Positions 17,901 to 26,530 of a stretch of 64,000 nt of DNA are shown here, piece by piece. The stretch covers positions 1 to 64,000 of the forward strand of contig NZ_AAVU01000015.1 of assembly GCF_000169095.1 (NCBI RefSeq), read 5' to 3'. Every line of letters begins with the position of its first letter. Positions within the stretch are counted from its first letter, which is position 1. Made by a program: the position numbers and the translations under genes. Source of the stretch: Lyngbya sp. PCC 8106 (lineage in GTDB: Bacteria; Cyanobacteriota; Cyanobacteriia; Cyanobacteriales; Microcoleaceae). The notes beneath the pieces were generated by a model. The model was not told where the DNA came from. It saw only the letters and a program-made list of their open reading frames with translations, and searched no databases.

Positions 17901-18587
17901 GGGGTAGAAGCTTCCGCAACGGCTTGGTTTTTGCAGGGCGAACAGTCAGCAAGACGGGGTAATATTGATGAAGCGGTTGATCGGTTTAAACAGGCTGTTA
18001 AACTTGACTCGAATTTCAGTTTAAATTTAGCCGCAGCGAGTTTAGTGAGAAGTGGAGAGTCGTTAGCACGGAATGATGTTGATCAAGCGATTTTAGCGTT
18101 TCAAACTTCGTTAGAATTTGACCCCAGTTTAACGTTTAACCCGGAGAATAAAGCGAATGCTATTGCTTCGATTTCGGAAGGAAGGAATTTAGCAGGAAAT
18201 GGTAAAATAGATGAGGCATTAGCTCTGTTTGAAAAGGCTCAAAAATTAGATGCTGATTTAAAAATAGATGCTCGGGATTGGTATACACTTTGTTGGCAAG
18301 GTAGCCTGAATAAGCAAGCGGAAAAGGTGATGTTTGCTTGTGAGAAAGCAGTTCAACTCAGGCCTAAAAATGAAACTTTTATCAATAGTCGGGGTTTAGC
18401 TAGGGCGTTAACGGGTGATTTTGAGGGGGCGATTAAGGATTTTGAAATGTTCGTTGAATGGACGAATAATGATTTCGTTGAATGGACGAATGATGAGAAG
18501 AATAAAGCACAGCGAAAAGGTTGGATAGAGTCGCTGAAAAAGGGTGAAAATCCGTTGACTGATGAGGTATTGAAGGGGTTGCGTTGA
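14931..18587 (+). CDS. AAA_35 ATPase with ten WD40 repeats and TPR tail, membrane-anchored
   Basis: 1218 residues. An AAA_35 domain fills about 10-370, with P-loop variant CRQMGKSSLR at 48-57 and Walker B NIVIFIDEIDSIL near 138-150. A charged helix (425-455) leads to one membrane segment at about 458-480. Ten WD40 blades run from 560 to 965, each about 41 residues of the form GHEnxVxxVAFSPNGDMIASASxDNTVKLW. A TPR-like helical tail covers about 985-1200, including a short internal duplication (FVEWTNNDFVEWTND). The DNA of the blades is nearly identical between copies (123-bp period), so the array has been homogenised or expanded recently. Blade 4 lacks a residue (TAGHMTVKLW). It is probably a sensor whose propeller binds a ligand or partner; function unproven. 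Confidence 0.9.
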   Translation: MSHSSESNFSYQVGGSLPADAPTYVKRQADERFYQRLKAGDFCYVFNCRQMGKSSLRVRTMQRLQSEEIACVAIDITGIGTFDITPEQWYLSVIDGIIDNLDLYEIFDLEEWWESLNSLSIIRRFSKFFSDKLLPLVPQNIVIFIDEIDSILSLPFNIDDFFAVIRDCYNKRADEPIYQRLTFALLGVTTPADLIQDQRRTPFNIGHAIELNGFQLHEAEPLKNGFISLTENPQAVLEAVLYWTNGQPFLTQKVCKLIRENSAEITPGNEADWVAELVQNKIINQWEYQDNPEHLRTLRDRLLKAEEKRTGRLLGLYQQILQNKEIPADNSPEQMILRLTGLVVQTGGKLRVYNSVYQAVFNSHWVEEQLAKLRPYASAINAWEKSGRTDESRLLKGEALTEAKTWATGKSLSDQDYQYLAASEQLDKREIQATLAAEKQANEILKQANDVLTKAKKRATIISVLISIGILGLSSVIAVLSIKKAEDNLKLAEVHLTSANAKELLISGQGLQSIITALEASQDLKKLPTSLWSKVNTEGTVMSVLHKVLDRPQEQNSINGHESGVIAVAFSPNGDMIASGSADNTVKLWKPDGTLVQTLQGHEDSVIGVAFSPNGEMIASASFDNTVKLWKPEGILVKTLEGHEDGVNGVAFSRDGEMIASGSWDKTVKLWKLDGTLVKTLQGHGGSVFDVAFSPKGDMIATAGHMTVKLWEPDGTLVKTLSGHENEVRGVAFSRDGDMIASASLDKTVKLWKPDGTLVKTLQGHENLVYGVAFSPNGDMIATASADNTVKLWEPDGTLVKTLSGHEYSVFGVAFSPNGDMIASASGDNTVKLWKLDGTLVKTLQGHEDGVFGVAFSPNGDMIASASDDNTVKLWKLDGTEVATLEGHENTVIGVAFSPNGDMIASASEDNTVKLWKPDGTLVKTLEGHENGVYAVAFSPNGDMIASASDDNTVKLWTVDLDDLIAEGCTVVRDYLKNNPNVTEKERRLCGVEASATAWFLQGEQSARRGNIDEAVDRFKQAVKLDSNFSLNLAAASLVRSGESLARNDVDQAILAFQTSLEFDPSLTFNPENKANAIASISEGRNLAGNGKIDEALALFEKAQKLDADLKIDARDWYTLCWQGSLNKQAEKVMFACEKAVQLRPKNETFINSRGLARALTGDFEGAIKDFEMFVEWTNNDFVEWTNDEKNKAQRKGWIESLKKGENPLTDEVLKGLR

Positions 18588-18601
18588 GGTTAATTTTCTT
18601 G

Positions 18602-18985
18602 GGAGATCCCCCTAAATCCCCCTTAGAAAGGGGGACTTTCATTTCAATTTAACTTCTTAAAAAGGGGGACTTTCACCGCTCTTTTTCCCCGGCCTCCCCA
18701 CCCCCCTTTATAAGGGGGGATCAAGGGGGGATTAAGGGAGGTGCCGTAGGCGGAGGGATTAAGGGGGCTAGGGCGGATAAAAGGGGACTTTCATTTCAAT
18801 TTCGTCTCTCTAATTCCCCTTGGAGATCCCCCTAAATCCCCCTTAGAAAGGGGGACTTTCATTTCAATTTAACTTCTTAAAAAGGGGGACTTTCACCGCT
18901 CTTTTCCCCTTCTTTTCCCCCCTTCCAAAGGGGGGCTAGGGGGGATTATTGGGGATCAAGGGGGGATTAAGGGGGCTAGAAGGGA
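18602..18985. repeat. C/G-run hairpin repeat cluster right of the WD40 gene, with an 84-bp duplication
   Basis: 18602-18685 and 18822-18905 are identical over 84 bp. Each holds the hairpin CCCCCTTAGAAAGGGGG seen on the left side of the WD40 gene. Further palindromes and GGGGGGATCAAGGGGGGA-type tails fill the rest of the 400-bp spacer up to the trpB stop codon. The hairpins may end transcription from both sides. Confidence 0.8.
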
Positions 18986-18987
18986 TC

Positions 18988-20226
18988 TTAATCGAGGAAC
19001 TTGGCAACCGTTTGAACATCTTTGTCACCCCGTCCTGAACAGTTTAAAATAATCCGAGGACTGCCTTCTAACTGCGGACAAAGAGTTTCTAAATAAGCGA
19101 TCGCATGGGCGGTTTCTAGCGCTGGAATAATCCCTTCTAACTGCGACAACCGTTTAAACGCATCCAAGGCCTGTTGGTCGGTGACACTATAATACTCCGC
19201 CCGTTGGCTGTCTTTCAAAAAGCTATGTTCTGGCCCAACACCGGGATAGTCCAACCCCGCACTAATAGAATGGGGTTCGATCACCTGTCCGTCATCATCC
19301 TGCAACAGATAACTCATCGCCCCATGCAACACCCCAACTTGTCCTTTTGTCAAGGTAGCAGCGTGTTTCCCCGTCTCGATGCCCTCACCTGCGGCCTCAA
19401 CGCCTATTAACCGCACCGAGGGTTCGTTGACAAACTCGTGAAACAGTCCCATCGCGTTAGAACCCCCGCCCACACAAGCCATTAAAATATCCGGTAAACC
19501 GCCCCATTTTTCCAGACATTGGCTGCGGGTTTCAACGCCTATCACCCCATGAAAGTCTCGTACCATCATTGGGTAAGGATGTGGCCCGGCAACAGAACCG
19601 AGGATGTAGTGCGTTGTTTCTACGTTCGTTACCCAGTCTCGAATCGCCTCAGAGGTGGCATCTTTGAGGGTGCCAGTCCCCGCCTCGACGGGTTTAACTT
19701 CCGCCCCCAGCAGGCGCATTCTAAACACGTTCAGGGCTTGTCTGTCCATGTCGTGAACGCCCATATAAATCACACATTGCAAGCCAAACCGCGCACAAAC
19801 CGTAGCTGTGGCGACGCCGTGTTGACCTGCCCCGGTTTCGGCGATAATCCGCTGTTTCCCCATTTTGAGGGCTAATAACGCTTGAGCCAAGGCATTATTA
19901 ATCTTATGGGCGCCGGTGTGGTTGAGGTCTTCCCGTTTCAGGTAAATTTGCGCTCCGCTGCCGTCGGGTTTGGCGTAATATTGGGTTAAACGTTCGGCAA
20001 AGTACAACGGACTCGGACGCCCGACATAATCCCGCAACAGTTGTTGTAATTCTTGTTGAAATTCGGGGTCGTTGCGGTATTGTTTGAAGGCGGTTTCTAA
20101 TTCCGCTAAGGCAGGCATCAGGGTTTCGGGAACGTATTTGCCCCCAAATTTGCCGAAGCGTCCAAGGTCGTCGGGGCGTTGGGTGGAAGTGGGTTGAGAA
20201 TCTGGGCGGAGGGGTGTTGTAGTCAC
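18988..20226 (-). CDS. trpB: Tryptophan synthase beta subunit
   Basis: Makes L-tryptophan from indole and serine with pyridoxal phosphate, in complex with TrpA. The 412-residue length is normal, with a variable 20-residue N-terminus before GRFGKFGGKYVPETLMPAL. Lys108 in HTGAHKINN is the PLP lysine, Glu130 in AETGAGQHG the catalytic Glu, and the glycine loop GGGSNA binds the cofactor phosphate. trpA is not adjacent, which is usual in cyanobacteria. A TATAAT-like element lies about 35 bp upstream (20258-20263 on the minus strand), and a 12-bp palindrome lies further up. Confidence 0.97.
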   Translation of the reverse strand: MTTTPLRPDSQPTSTQRPDDLGRFGKFGGKYVPETLMPALAELETAFKQYRNDPEFQQELQQLLRDYVGRPSPLYFAERLTQYYAKPDGSGAQIYLKREDLNHTGAHKINNALAQALLALKMGKQRIIAETGAGQHGVATATVCARFGLQCVIYMGVHDMDRQALNVFRMRLLGAEVKPVEAGTGTLKDATSEAIRDWVTNVETTHYILGSVAGPHPYPMMVRDFHGVIGVETRSQCLEKWGGLPDILMACVGGGSNAMGLFHEFVNEPSVRLIGVEAAGEGIETGKHAATLTKGQVGVLHGAMSYLLQDDDGQVIEPHSISAGLDYPGVGPEHSFLKDSQRAEYYSVTDQQALDAFKRLSQLEGIIPALETAHAIAYLETLCPQLEGSPRIILNCSGRGDKDVQTVAKFLD

Positions 20227-20313
20227 TGGCTCAAAACGTTAACTGAACGATTGATATATTATATAAAAAATTGGGTTTTGAGATGGGGTAATCAGTTTGA
20301 GACGGGTTCAAAA

Positions 20314-20325
20314 CAGTGATCACTG
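20314..20325. promoter_or_regulatory. Palindrome CAGTGATCACTG upstream of trpB
   Basis: A perfect 12-bp palindrome 88 bp before the trpB start and upstream of its TATAAT-like element. It suits a dimeric regulator. A related half-site pair (CAGTG...CACTG with a longer spacer) occurs at 35865-35879. Confidence 0.35.
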
Positions 20326-20426
20326 ATTACTTCCCAGAATTGTAGGGCGGTTTCAAAAACATCTTTCCTTTTCCCTTTCCTCGTAGGAGAGGGTTAGGGA
20401 GAGGTAAAAGGGAAACTCAACCCGAC

Positions 20427-21758
20427 TCAATTTGCTGCGGTCAACGAGGGTAAAAAGCTGACAATTTGTGGAAAGATCACAATCAGGGCTAAGACGATTA
20501 ATTGCAGGATAATAAACGGAATTGCCCCTAGATAAATGTCTTCTGTTTTGACTTCGGGCGGCGCAACACCTCGTAAATAAAATAAGGCAAATCCAAACGG
20601 AGGAGTCAGGAATGAGGTTTGAATATTGGCGCCGATAACCACCCCAAACCAAACTAAATCCATCCCAAAATTTTGGGCGATGGGAACGAGTAACGGCACG
20701 ACAATAAACACAATTTCAAAAAAGTCAATAAAAAATCCCAGAATAAAAATCAATAACATCGTAATCAATAAAAAGCCGATTTCTCCTCCGGGTGTATTAG
20801 AAAGGGAGTCTCTGACTAATTGTTCGCCGCCGAGTCCACGAAACACTAAACTAAAGGCTTTGGAACCGATTAAAATAAACATCACCATGCAGGTTGTTCG
20901 CAAGGTGGCATCACAAACTTGACTGAGATTTTCCCAACTGAGTCGGCGATTTGCTGCGGCTAAAATCATCGCCCCAACACAACCCACGGCACCCGCTTCT
21001 GTTGGAGTTGCAATCCCAAAAAAGATAGTTCCTAAAATTAAGGTGATCAGTAATATTGGCGGAATTAAAACTTTAATAATTCGGCCTCCGAGTCCCGGTG
21101 CATCTAAGACTTCTTGGGGTAATGCCGGGGCAATATCTGGGCGCAAAAAGGCTACAATTAACACATGAATTAAAAACGCTGCCGTCATTAGCAAACCTGG
21201 AATTAAAGACCCCATAAATAAGTCGCCAACTGAAACCCCAAGTTGATCGCCTAAGACGACTAAAACCACACTGGGCGGAATAATTTGTCCGAGGGTTCCT
21301 GATGCGACAATTACTCCGGTTGCTAGTTTTTTGTTGTAGCTATATCGCAGCATTGTGGGCAAAGAAATTAACCCCATTGCAATTACAGTAGCCGCGACAA
21401 CACCTGTGGTTGCTGCAAGTAATGCGCCGACAATAATCACTGCAACGGCTAATCCTCCCCGTACTCGTCCGAATAAAATCCCCATTGTTTCTAAGAGGTC
21501 TTCAGCAATGCCAGATTTTTCTAACATTGACCCCAAAAAGATAAAATAGGGAATGGCAAGTAGGGTGAAATTATTCATTGTCCCGAAGATTTGTTGAGGC
21601 ATTGCTGACCAAAAAATCGGGTCAAATATTCCCAACGCCATCCCCACAAAGGTAAAAATGAGGGCGACTCCTCCCAGGGAAAAGGCGACAGGATAACCAA
21701 TGGCAAGGAAGACTAACACTGCCGCAAACATCACAAGACTTAACAGTTCCGGGTTCAT
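20427..21758 (-). CDS. TRAP transporter large permease (DctM family)
   Basis: 443 residues with about 12 membrane segments, the normal size for the large subunit of a tripartite ATP-independent periplasmic transporter. Family features include an N-terminal LAIGYPVAFSLGG and a conserved GTLGQIIPPSVVLVVLGDQ reentrant hairpin, repeated as FFIDFFEIVFIVVPLLVPI in the second half. It uses a sodium gradient to import a small, usually carboxylate, solute. The small permease lies 109 bp upstream on the same strand. No DctP binding-protein gene is next to the pair. A TTTCCC/GGGAAA inverted repeat lies just downstream (about 20365-20415) and may end the transcript. Confidence 0.92.
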   Translation of the reverse strand: MNPELLSLVMFAAVLVFLAIGYPVAFSLGGVALIFTFVGMALGIFDPIFWSAMPQQIFGTMNNFTLLAIPYFIFLGSMLEKSGIAEDLLETMGILFGRVRGGLAVAVIIVGALLAATTGVVAATVIAMGLISLPTMLRYSYNKKLATGVIVASGTLGQIIPPSVVLVVLGDQLGVSVGDLFMGSLIPGLLMTAAFLIHVLIVAFLRPDIAPALPQEVLDAPGLGGRIIKVLIPPILLITLILGTIFFGIATPTEAGAVGCVGAMILAAANRRLSWENLSQVCDATLRTTCMVMFILIGSKAFSLVFRGLGGEQLVRDSLSNTPGGEIGFLLITMLLIFILGFFIDFFEIVFIVVPLLVPIAQNFGMDLVWFGVVIGANIQTSFLTPPFGFALFYLRGVAPPEVKTEDIYLGAIPFIILQLIVLALIVIFPQIVSFLPSLTAAN

Positions 21759-21867
21759 AGAGTTTGATAATATTAAATCTAATTTTAGTTAAAAAAACGG
21801 GGGATTTATTATGCAGATTTAGGAACTTGACAACCTAAAATAACTCAATAAAATTCTGAGTCTTCCG

Positions 21868-22440
21868 CTATTCTATTGCTCGGCGATTTGGATCTTCTGT
21901 TTCCGGTGAGAGAATTCCTTTGAAGATCGCAAAGTTTTTAATAGCCTCAGAAATGCCTTGAATAATTAACAACACAAAACTAACAATAATTAAGCTTTTA
22001 ATCGGATAACGCGGTAAACCACCCGGATCAGGTGAAGTCTCTAAAATTTTCCAGGAATTGCTAATTGTCCCCCAAGAATAAAAAATCACCATCACCGAAA
22101 ATGGAATCAGAAACAATACACTTCCCAAAAAATCAACTAAGGCTTTGTATTTTGTATTGAGGCGACTTTGTATCACATCAACCCGAACGTGTTCATTATG
22201 TTTTAAAGTGTAAGCAGCACCCAACAAAAAGATCACATCAAAAATATACCATTGGGTTTCAATCAGGGCATTAGAACTTAGGTTTTGACCGACAGATCGC
22301 CCAATATAGCGACCAACAACATTCCAAGTTCCCACACCAATCATCAATAAGGCAAACCAATAAACAATCCGACCAATAAATTCATTAAACTGGTCAATCA
22401 ATCGAGAAATCTGCAACAGAACTTGCACAATTAACTCCAA
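21868..22440 (-). CDS. TRAP transporter small permease (DctQ family)
   Basis: 190 residues with four membrane helices (about 20-40, 65-85, 105-130, 145-170) and the family pattern LIETQWYIFDVIFLLGAAYTLKHNEHVRVDV in the second helix region. It pairs with the large permease encoded just downstream to form the membrane part of the transporter. With a NVVGRYIGRSVG loop and size near 190, it resembles the branch that works with mannitol/alpha-keto acid (TakP-like) binding proteins. That substrate guess is weak. Confidence 0.88.
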   Translation of the reverse strand: MELIVQVLLQISRLIDQFNEFIGRIVYWFALLMIGVGTWNVVGRYIGRSVGQNLSSNALIETQWYIFDVIFLLGAAYTLKHNEHVRVDVIQSRLNTKYKALVDFLGSVLFLIPFSVMVIFYSWGTISNSWKILETSPDPGGLPRYPIKSLIIVSFVLLIIQGISEAIKNFAIFKGILSPETEDPNRRAIE

Positions 22441-22494
22441 TATGTAATCAATTTAACAGATAGACTTTCGTTAATCTTATATCATTAAAAGTAG

Positions 22495-22554
22495 GGTGCA
22501 TCAAATGAATTACTTTCCATCCGGTAAAAGAAAGATAAAATCACTTAATGCACC
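22495..22554. repeat. 60-bp inverted repeat upstream of the TRAP genes
   Basis: GGTGCAT at 22495-22501 pairs perfectly with ATGCACC at 22548-22554 and encloses a partly pairing 46-nt interior. It lies in the 200-bp spacer between egtD and the small permease. It could be a small interspersed repeat, the egtD terminator or a leader element. Confidence 0.45.
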
Positions 22555-22640
22555 GACAGATCATAGGATCTATCAAACAGATTGCTACCCATTCTACTCA
22601 GGAAAAGATTGGGCAATCATTTGATCCACTTTACACCCCG

Positions 22641-23687
22641 TTAACTGTTGGCTTCAACCTGACACAGCAACACCGCAAACCAGGGGTGAGAATCAGTCCA
22701 AACTTTTAAGGTTGTCAACCCCTGAGACTTCAGGTAAGCCTGCATTTGGTCTAAGTCAAACTTCCGAGAAATTTCAGTGCGAAGGGTTTCTCCAGCGTCA
22801 AATTCAACCGTTAAGTCCAGACTCCGTAACTGAACAGTTTGCGATCGCAGACTTCGCAGGTGCATTTCAATCCGATGCTCTTGTTGATTGTAAAATGACC
22901 AATGTTCAAATTGCTGTAAATTGAAATTCCCTTGAAAACGGCGATTGAGATGTTGCAGCAGATTCAAATTAAACGCCGCAGTTACTCCTTGAGCATCGTT
23001 ATAAGCCGCTTCTAAAATATGAGGAGGTTTTTGCAAATCTATCCCCAAAAGAAAATATTCTCCGGGTTGTAATGCGGTGGTAATGTCAGCAAAAAATTGA
23101 TCCGACTCCACAGGTGAAAGATTTCCCAAGGTACTCCCGAGAAAACTAATCATCCGTGTCGGTAAAGGAGAAGGATTGAGTTGAGCGAGTGCTTGTTCAT
23201 AGGTACTCACCAAACCGTGAACCTGGAGAGAAGGATAATCTTCTAACAATTCATAAGCACTTTTTTCTAAAATTCCTCCGCTAATATCAATCGGTAAATA
23301 GCGTAGAGGATGACTTAAGCTTTGGTAAGCATCCAGCAGAATTCGAGTTTTTGTCGAACTCCCACTTCCCAACTCGACCAGTTCACAAGGCCCTGTTAAA
23401 CGAGCAATTTCTGAGCTACAGTTTTTGAGGATAGCGGTTTCTGTGCGAGTCGGATAATATTCCGGCACCTCACAGATTTGCTCAAATAACACCGAACCAC
23501 GATCATCGTATAGATACTTAGGCGAGAGGGTTTTAGGCGTTTGAGTTAACCCGTGAATGACATCAGTTGCTTGAGCAATCTCTGACTCCAGAGAAGCCGC
23601 TTCACTAACGAGATGTTCGATCCACAGCCGTTTTTCGAGTAACGAGTGATCGCTTGAAGTGGAAGTTGATGGGTTTGAAATTTGCAT
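22641..23687 (-). CDS. egtD: Histidine N-alpha-methyltransferase of ergothioneine synthesis
   Basis: 348 residues. EgtD trimethylates histidine with S-adenosylmethionine to give hercynine, the first step to ergothioneine. Signatures: KYLYDDRGSVLFEQICEVPEYYPTRTE near 57-82, the SAM site ELGSGSSTKTR, a FLGSTLGNL loop and GIDLQKPP. The C-terminal MHLRS and DSHPWFAVLLC blocks complete the family pattern. The sulfoxide synthase gene egtB, often next to egtD, is not in the window. The ATG has a divergent neighbour (the GAF gene) 307 bp away. Confidence 0.93.
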   Translation of the reverse strand: MQISNPSTSTSSDHSLLEKRLWIEHLVSEAASLESEIAQATDVIHGLTQTPKTLSPKYLYDDRGSVLFEQICEVPEYYPTRTETAILKNCSSEIARLTGPCELVELGSGSSTKTRILLDAYQSLSHPLRYLPIDISGGILEKSAYELLEDYPSLQVHGLVSTYEQALAQLNPSPLPTRMISFLGSTLGNLSPVESDQFFADITTALQPGEYFLLGIDLQKPPHILEAAYNDAQGVTAAFNLNLLQHLNRRFQGNFNLQQFEHWSFYNQQEHRIEMHLRSLRSQTVQLRSLDLTVEFDAGETLRTEISRKFDLDQMQAYLKSQGLTTLKVWTDSHPWFAVLLCQVEANS

Positions 23688-23994
23688 TGCAACTTAGCTA
23701 GACGTAGCAATTGAGAAAAACGCCGACTTGTCAAGTCATTTTGAGATAACACTAACAAATTTAAGACGATCTCGTTAAATATTGTCTCATAATTGGTGAG
23801 CTTGAGTCGAACTTTGACAAACTTCAATTAGAAGTTATTTCTTTTGGCGAACTCATAAATAACTCTAAAGACGCATTCTGGCATCTATCTGGTGGTTGAT
23901 GGTAACGGGTCAGTCAAAAATTGTGCTACGATCGCGACAAATAGGGAGTGATATCCCTGATGTCATCCACCCTTTAACCTAATCCGCTATTGCT
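23688..23994. other. Divergent promoter region between egtD and the GAF gene
   Basis: 307 bp with no gene I can support; an ORF across it is a frame shadow of egtD. It must hold promoters for both directions. No clear operator seen. Confidence 0.4.
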
Positions 23995-26328
23995 GTGGGA
24001 AACTCGCTCATGTGCGTCTCTCTGTCTAATTCTGAACACTACCAATCCCCATCAGAAAAAACTGCTCCTACTCCGAAAAAATCTAAGCGTTTGAATACTC
24101 AGTCGTCTACTGAATTGTCTTCTTTATCCCCGATTACTCCCGAACCCGAACCCAAAACCGAACTGCAAGCCTGGCAACTTCCATTTAATCTTCAGCATTG
24201 TAGTCGCACTCTACTGGCTGTTGTGGAACCCGATAGCTTTAGATTGCACTATGGGAATCGTTCTTTTTGTCAGTTACTTGAAATTGACAGCGCTTACCTG
24301 TGTTCAGAGGATCATCAACTGAACATTTTTAATCAATTTCAACCTATTACAGAAATTAACTTAGAGCAACTTTATCGCTATCATCTACTTCAACAAATTT
24401 TATCTAAATATTATCACATTAATCTCGAATCTTTACAAATCATCGAGCAATCTGTTCTTGTTTCTCATCATTTTTCCTCTAAAAAAAAGAACTGTTTTAT
24501 TCGTTTTTGGTTAAACTCCCAAAGTTGTGAAATCAATCGTATTGATCCCCATCTGGATGAATTTGCTCAAATCCGCGAACAACTCGAACTTTCTCAACTC
24601 AAGCAACCCGGTAAACTAGCAGCCCTCGCTCAACAATTACAATTAGACAACTACCGCATTGAAGGAATGATCGTTCTTGAAGGCGTAGATGTTACCTTGA
24701 GTGAACAAAAGCGTCTATTGATTGATCAACTTCTCAATCGCAATTTAATTCGTCAGCGTCAAGGTTGGGAACAAATCGAACAAAGTTTGCGATCGCTGTT
24801 TCAAGCCAATTCTAGTCTTCTTCTCCGGTTTAAGGGAAATCAAGCCAAGCTATCTTTCAGTTTAGATACTAAAGCCGCAGCTCCGACTGTTTATAATTTA
24901 GAAACTTTAAAAGACTCTTATTTATTTGAGGCGGCTCATCGCAATCAAGTGATGATTATTCCTGAATTACAACGAGATTTTCCGACTGAATGTGAACGTC
25001 TACTCTACAATCAAGATATTCGCTCTTTGTTGCTGATTCCGTTGGTGATTCAATCTCATTTTAGTTCTTCTCCAGAGGAACAAATTTTAGGAATTATTGG
25101 ACTGGGAAGTCATCAGAGCGATCATTTTCATCCTAATGATATTAAACTTGCTCAAGAACTAATTCCGGCTTTAATCACAGCTTTTCACTTCTCGACTCAG
25201 CAACGATTGAGTAATATTCGCAATCTTCATCCTTCTGTTGAATGGCGGTTTTTGCAAGAAGCTGAACGTCGGAGTTGGGGACTTTCACCTCAAGCCATTG
25301 TTTTTGAACAGGTTAATCCTCTCTACGGAATTTCTGATATTCGGGGTTCGTCGGAGGAACGAAATCACGCGATTCAGGCGGATTTACTCACCCAGTTTCA
25401 TTTGGGGTTAGCGGTAATTGAGGCAGTTTGTCAGGCTCAACAGACGGCTCTCGGTGAACAATTGCGTCAAGATCTCGTTGAATATATTACTCAGATTGAA
25501 GAAAAGATAACGGTTGATGGTGAAGTGCGAGCAACTGATTATTTAAAGACTCATTTAGAAATTTATTTTGACTACTTTTGTGAATGTTCTGCGGATGTAG
25601 AAGCCGCAGTTTATGCTTATCGTGAGGCTTGTGATAATAAGCATCGCTGTGTTTATACTGAGCGATCGCGGTATGATGAGATGCTGAATTTAATTACAGT
25701 TAGTCTGCAAAAAAGCTGGAATAAATGGCAAGAGGAGATGCAAAAGATTATTCCTCATTACTGTGATGTTGAGTGCAGTGATGGAATGGATCATATGCTG
25801 TATGTCGGGGAGTCAATTGATGCTCGGTTTAGTTTTTTTCATCTCAAAAGTTTGCGTTATGAACAGTTACGAGCGGTTTGTGATTGTGCGAGAACGGCGT
25901 TGAAATTGAAAACAGAAGGGAAGATTAGTTTGGAGTTGGCGCATCTAATATTAGTTCAGCATACGACAATTGATATTTTTCACGATGAGAATACAGAACG
26001 AGTGTTTGATGTACGAGGAACTCGGGATATTCGCTATGAAATTGTTAAAAAGCGGATTGATAAAGGGGTTGACTTAGAAACTCAAGAACGAATTACACAA
26101 CCGGGAAAATTAACAATTGTCTATTCCACTGAAGAAGAATCAGATGAATATCAACAATATTTACGGTATTTAACCCGTGAAAACTGGGTAGAATCTCAAC
26201 TAGAAGTGGGTTCAGTTGCGCCTCTACCTGGTGTTAATGGCTTGAAATATATTCGGGTGAAAGTGATTGCAGATAAAGAAGAAGGGGTGCATCATTCTTT
26301 AAAATTCTACACCCCTCATCCTGAGTAG
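23995..26328 (+). CDS. Large GAF-domain protein of unknown function
   Basis: 777 residues from a GTG; an in-frame ATG 15 bp later is equally possible. After a disordered Ser/Pro-rich stretch (10-60) comes a PAS-like region (about 65-180). A GAF domain occupies about 255-395, with LRSLLLIPLVIQ and LGIIGLG blocks. A long C-terminal half (400-777) carries the conserved SVEWRFLQEAERRSW and NPLYGISDIRGSSEERN motifs, which I recall from GAF proteins of cyanobacteria and Bacteroidetes. No kinase, cyclase or HTH domain is present. The C-terminal half contains many Cys (about 10), some in pairs. Probably a sensor whose output is unknown. Confidence 0.75.
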   Translation: MGNSLMCVSLSNSEHYQSPSEKTAPTPKKSKRLNTQSSTELSSLSPITPEPEPKTELQAWQLPFNLQHCSRTLLAVVEPDSFRLHYGNRSFCQLLEIDSAYLCSEDHQLNIFNQFQPITEINLEQLYRYHLLQQILSKYYHINLESLQIIEQSVLVSHHFSSKKKNCFIRFWLNSQSCEINRIDPHLDEFAQIREQLELSQLKQPGKLAALAQQLQLDNYRIEGMIVLEGVDVTLSEQKRLLIDQLLNRNLIRQRQGWEQIEQSLRSLFQANSSLLLRFKGNQAKLSFSLDTKAAAPTVYNLETLKDSYLFEAAHRNQVMIIPELQRDFPTECERLLYNQDIRSLLLIPLVIQSHFSSSPEEQILGIIGLGSHQSDHFHPNDIKLAQELIPALITAFHFSTQQRLSNIRNLHPSVEWRFLQEAERRSWGLSPQAIVFEQVNPLYGISDIRGSSEERNHAIQADLLTQFHLGLAVIEAVCQAQQTALGEQLRQDLVEYITQIEEKITVDGEVRATDYLKTHLEIYFDYFCECSADVEAAVYAYREACDNKHRCVYTERSRYDEMLNLITVSLQKSWNKWQEEMQKIIPHYCDVECSDGMDHMLYVGESIDARFSFFHLKSLRYEQLRAVCDCARTALKLKTEGKISLELAHLILVQHTTIDIFHDENTERVFDVRGTRDIRYEIVKKRIDKGVDLETQERITQPGKLTIVYSTEEESDEYQQYLRYLTRENWVESQLEVGSVAPLPGVNGLKYIRVKVIADKEEGVHHSLKFYTPHPE

Positions 26329-26356
26329 CATTCACTCATCAAACCCTTAATCAGGA

Positions 26357-26376
26357 GTTAAGGTCTTTACCTTAAC
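26357..26376. terminator. Hairpin after the GAF gene
   Basis: GTTAAGG-TCTTTA-CCTTAAC, a perfect 7-bp stem 28 bp after the stop codon. No T-run follows, so termination is only possible, not certain. Confidence 0.4.
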
Positions 26377-26530
26377 AGATAGTTAATGGCAAAATCAAGC
26401 TTCAAAAAATGGGAAATTCTTACATCACAGATAAAGTAAACTTAACAGTAAAAAAGGACATTCAAGCTGATAATTTGCCATTCAGTTAACGAAAAGATAT
26501 CGGACAAATCAGTTAACTAAATCCTTGGAG

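Noticed and set aside
14634..18985. CRISPR array
   Set aside because: The 57-bp units are continuous without unique spacers and are built from C/G-run palindromes. No cas genes are present.
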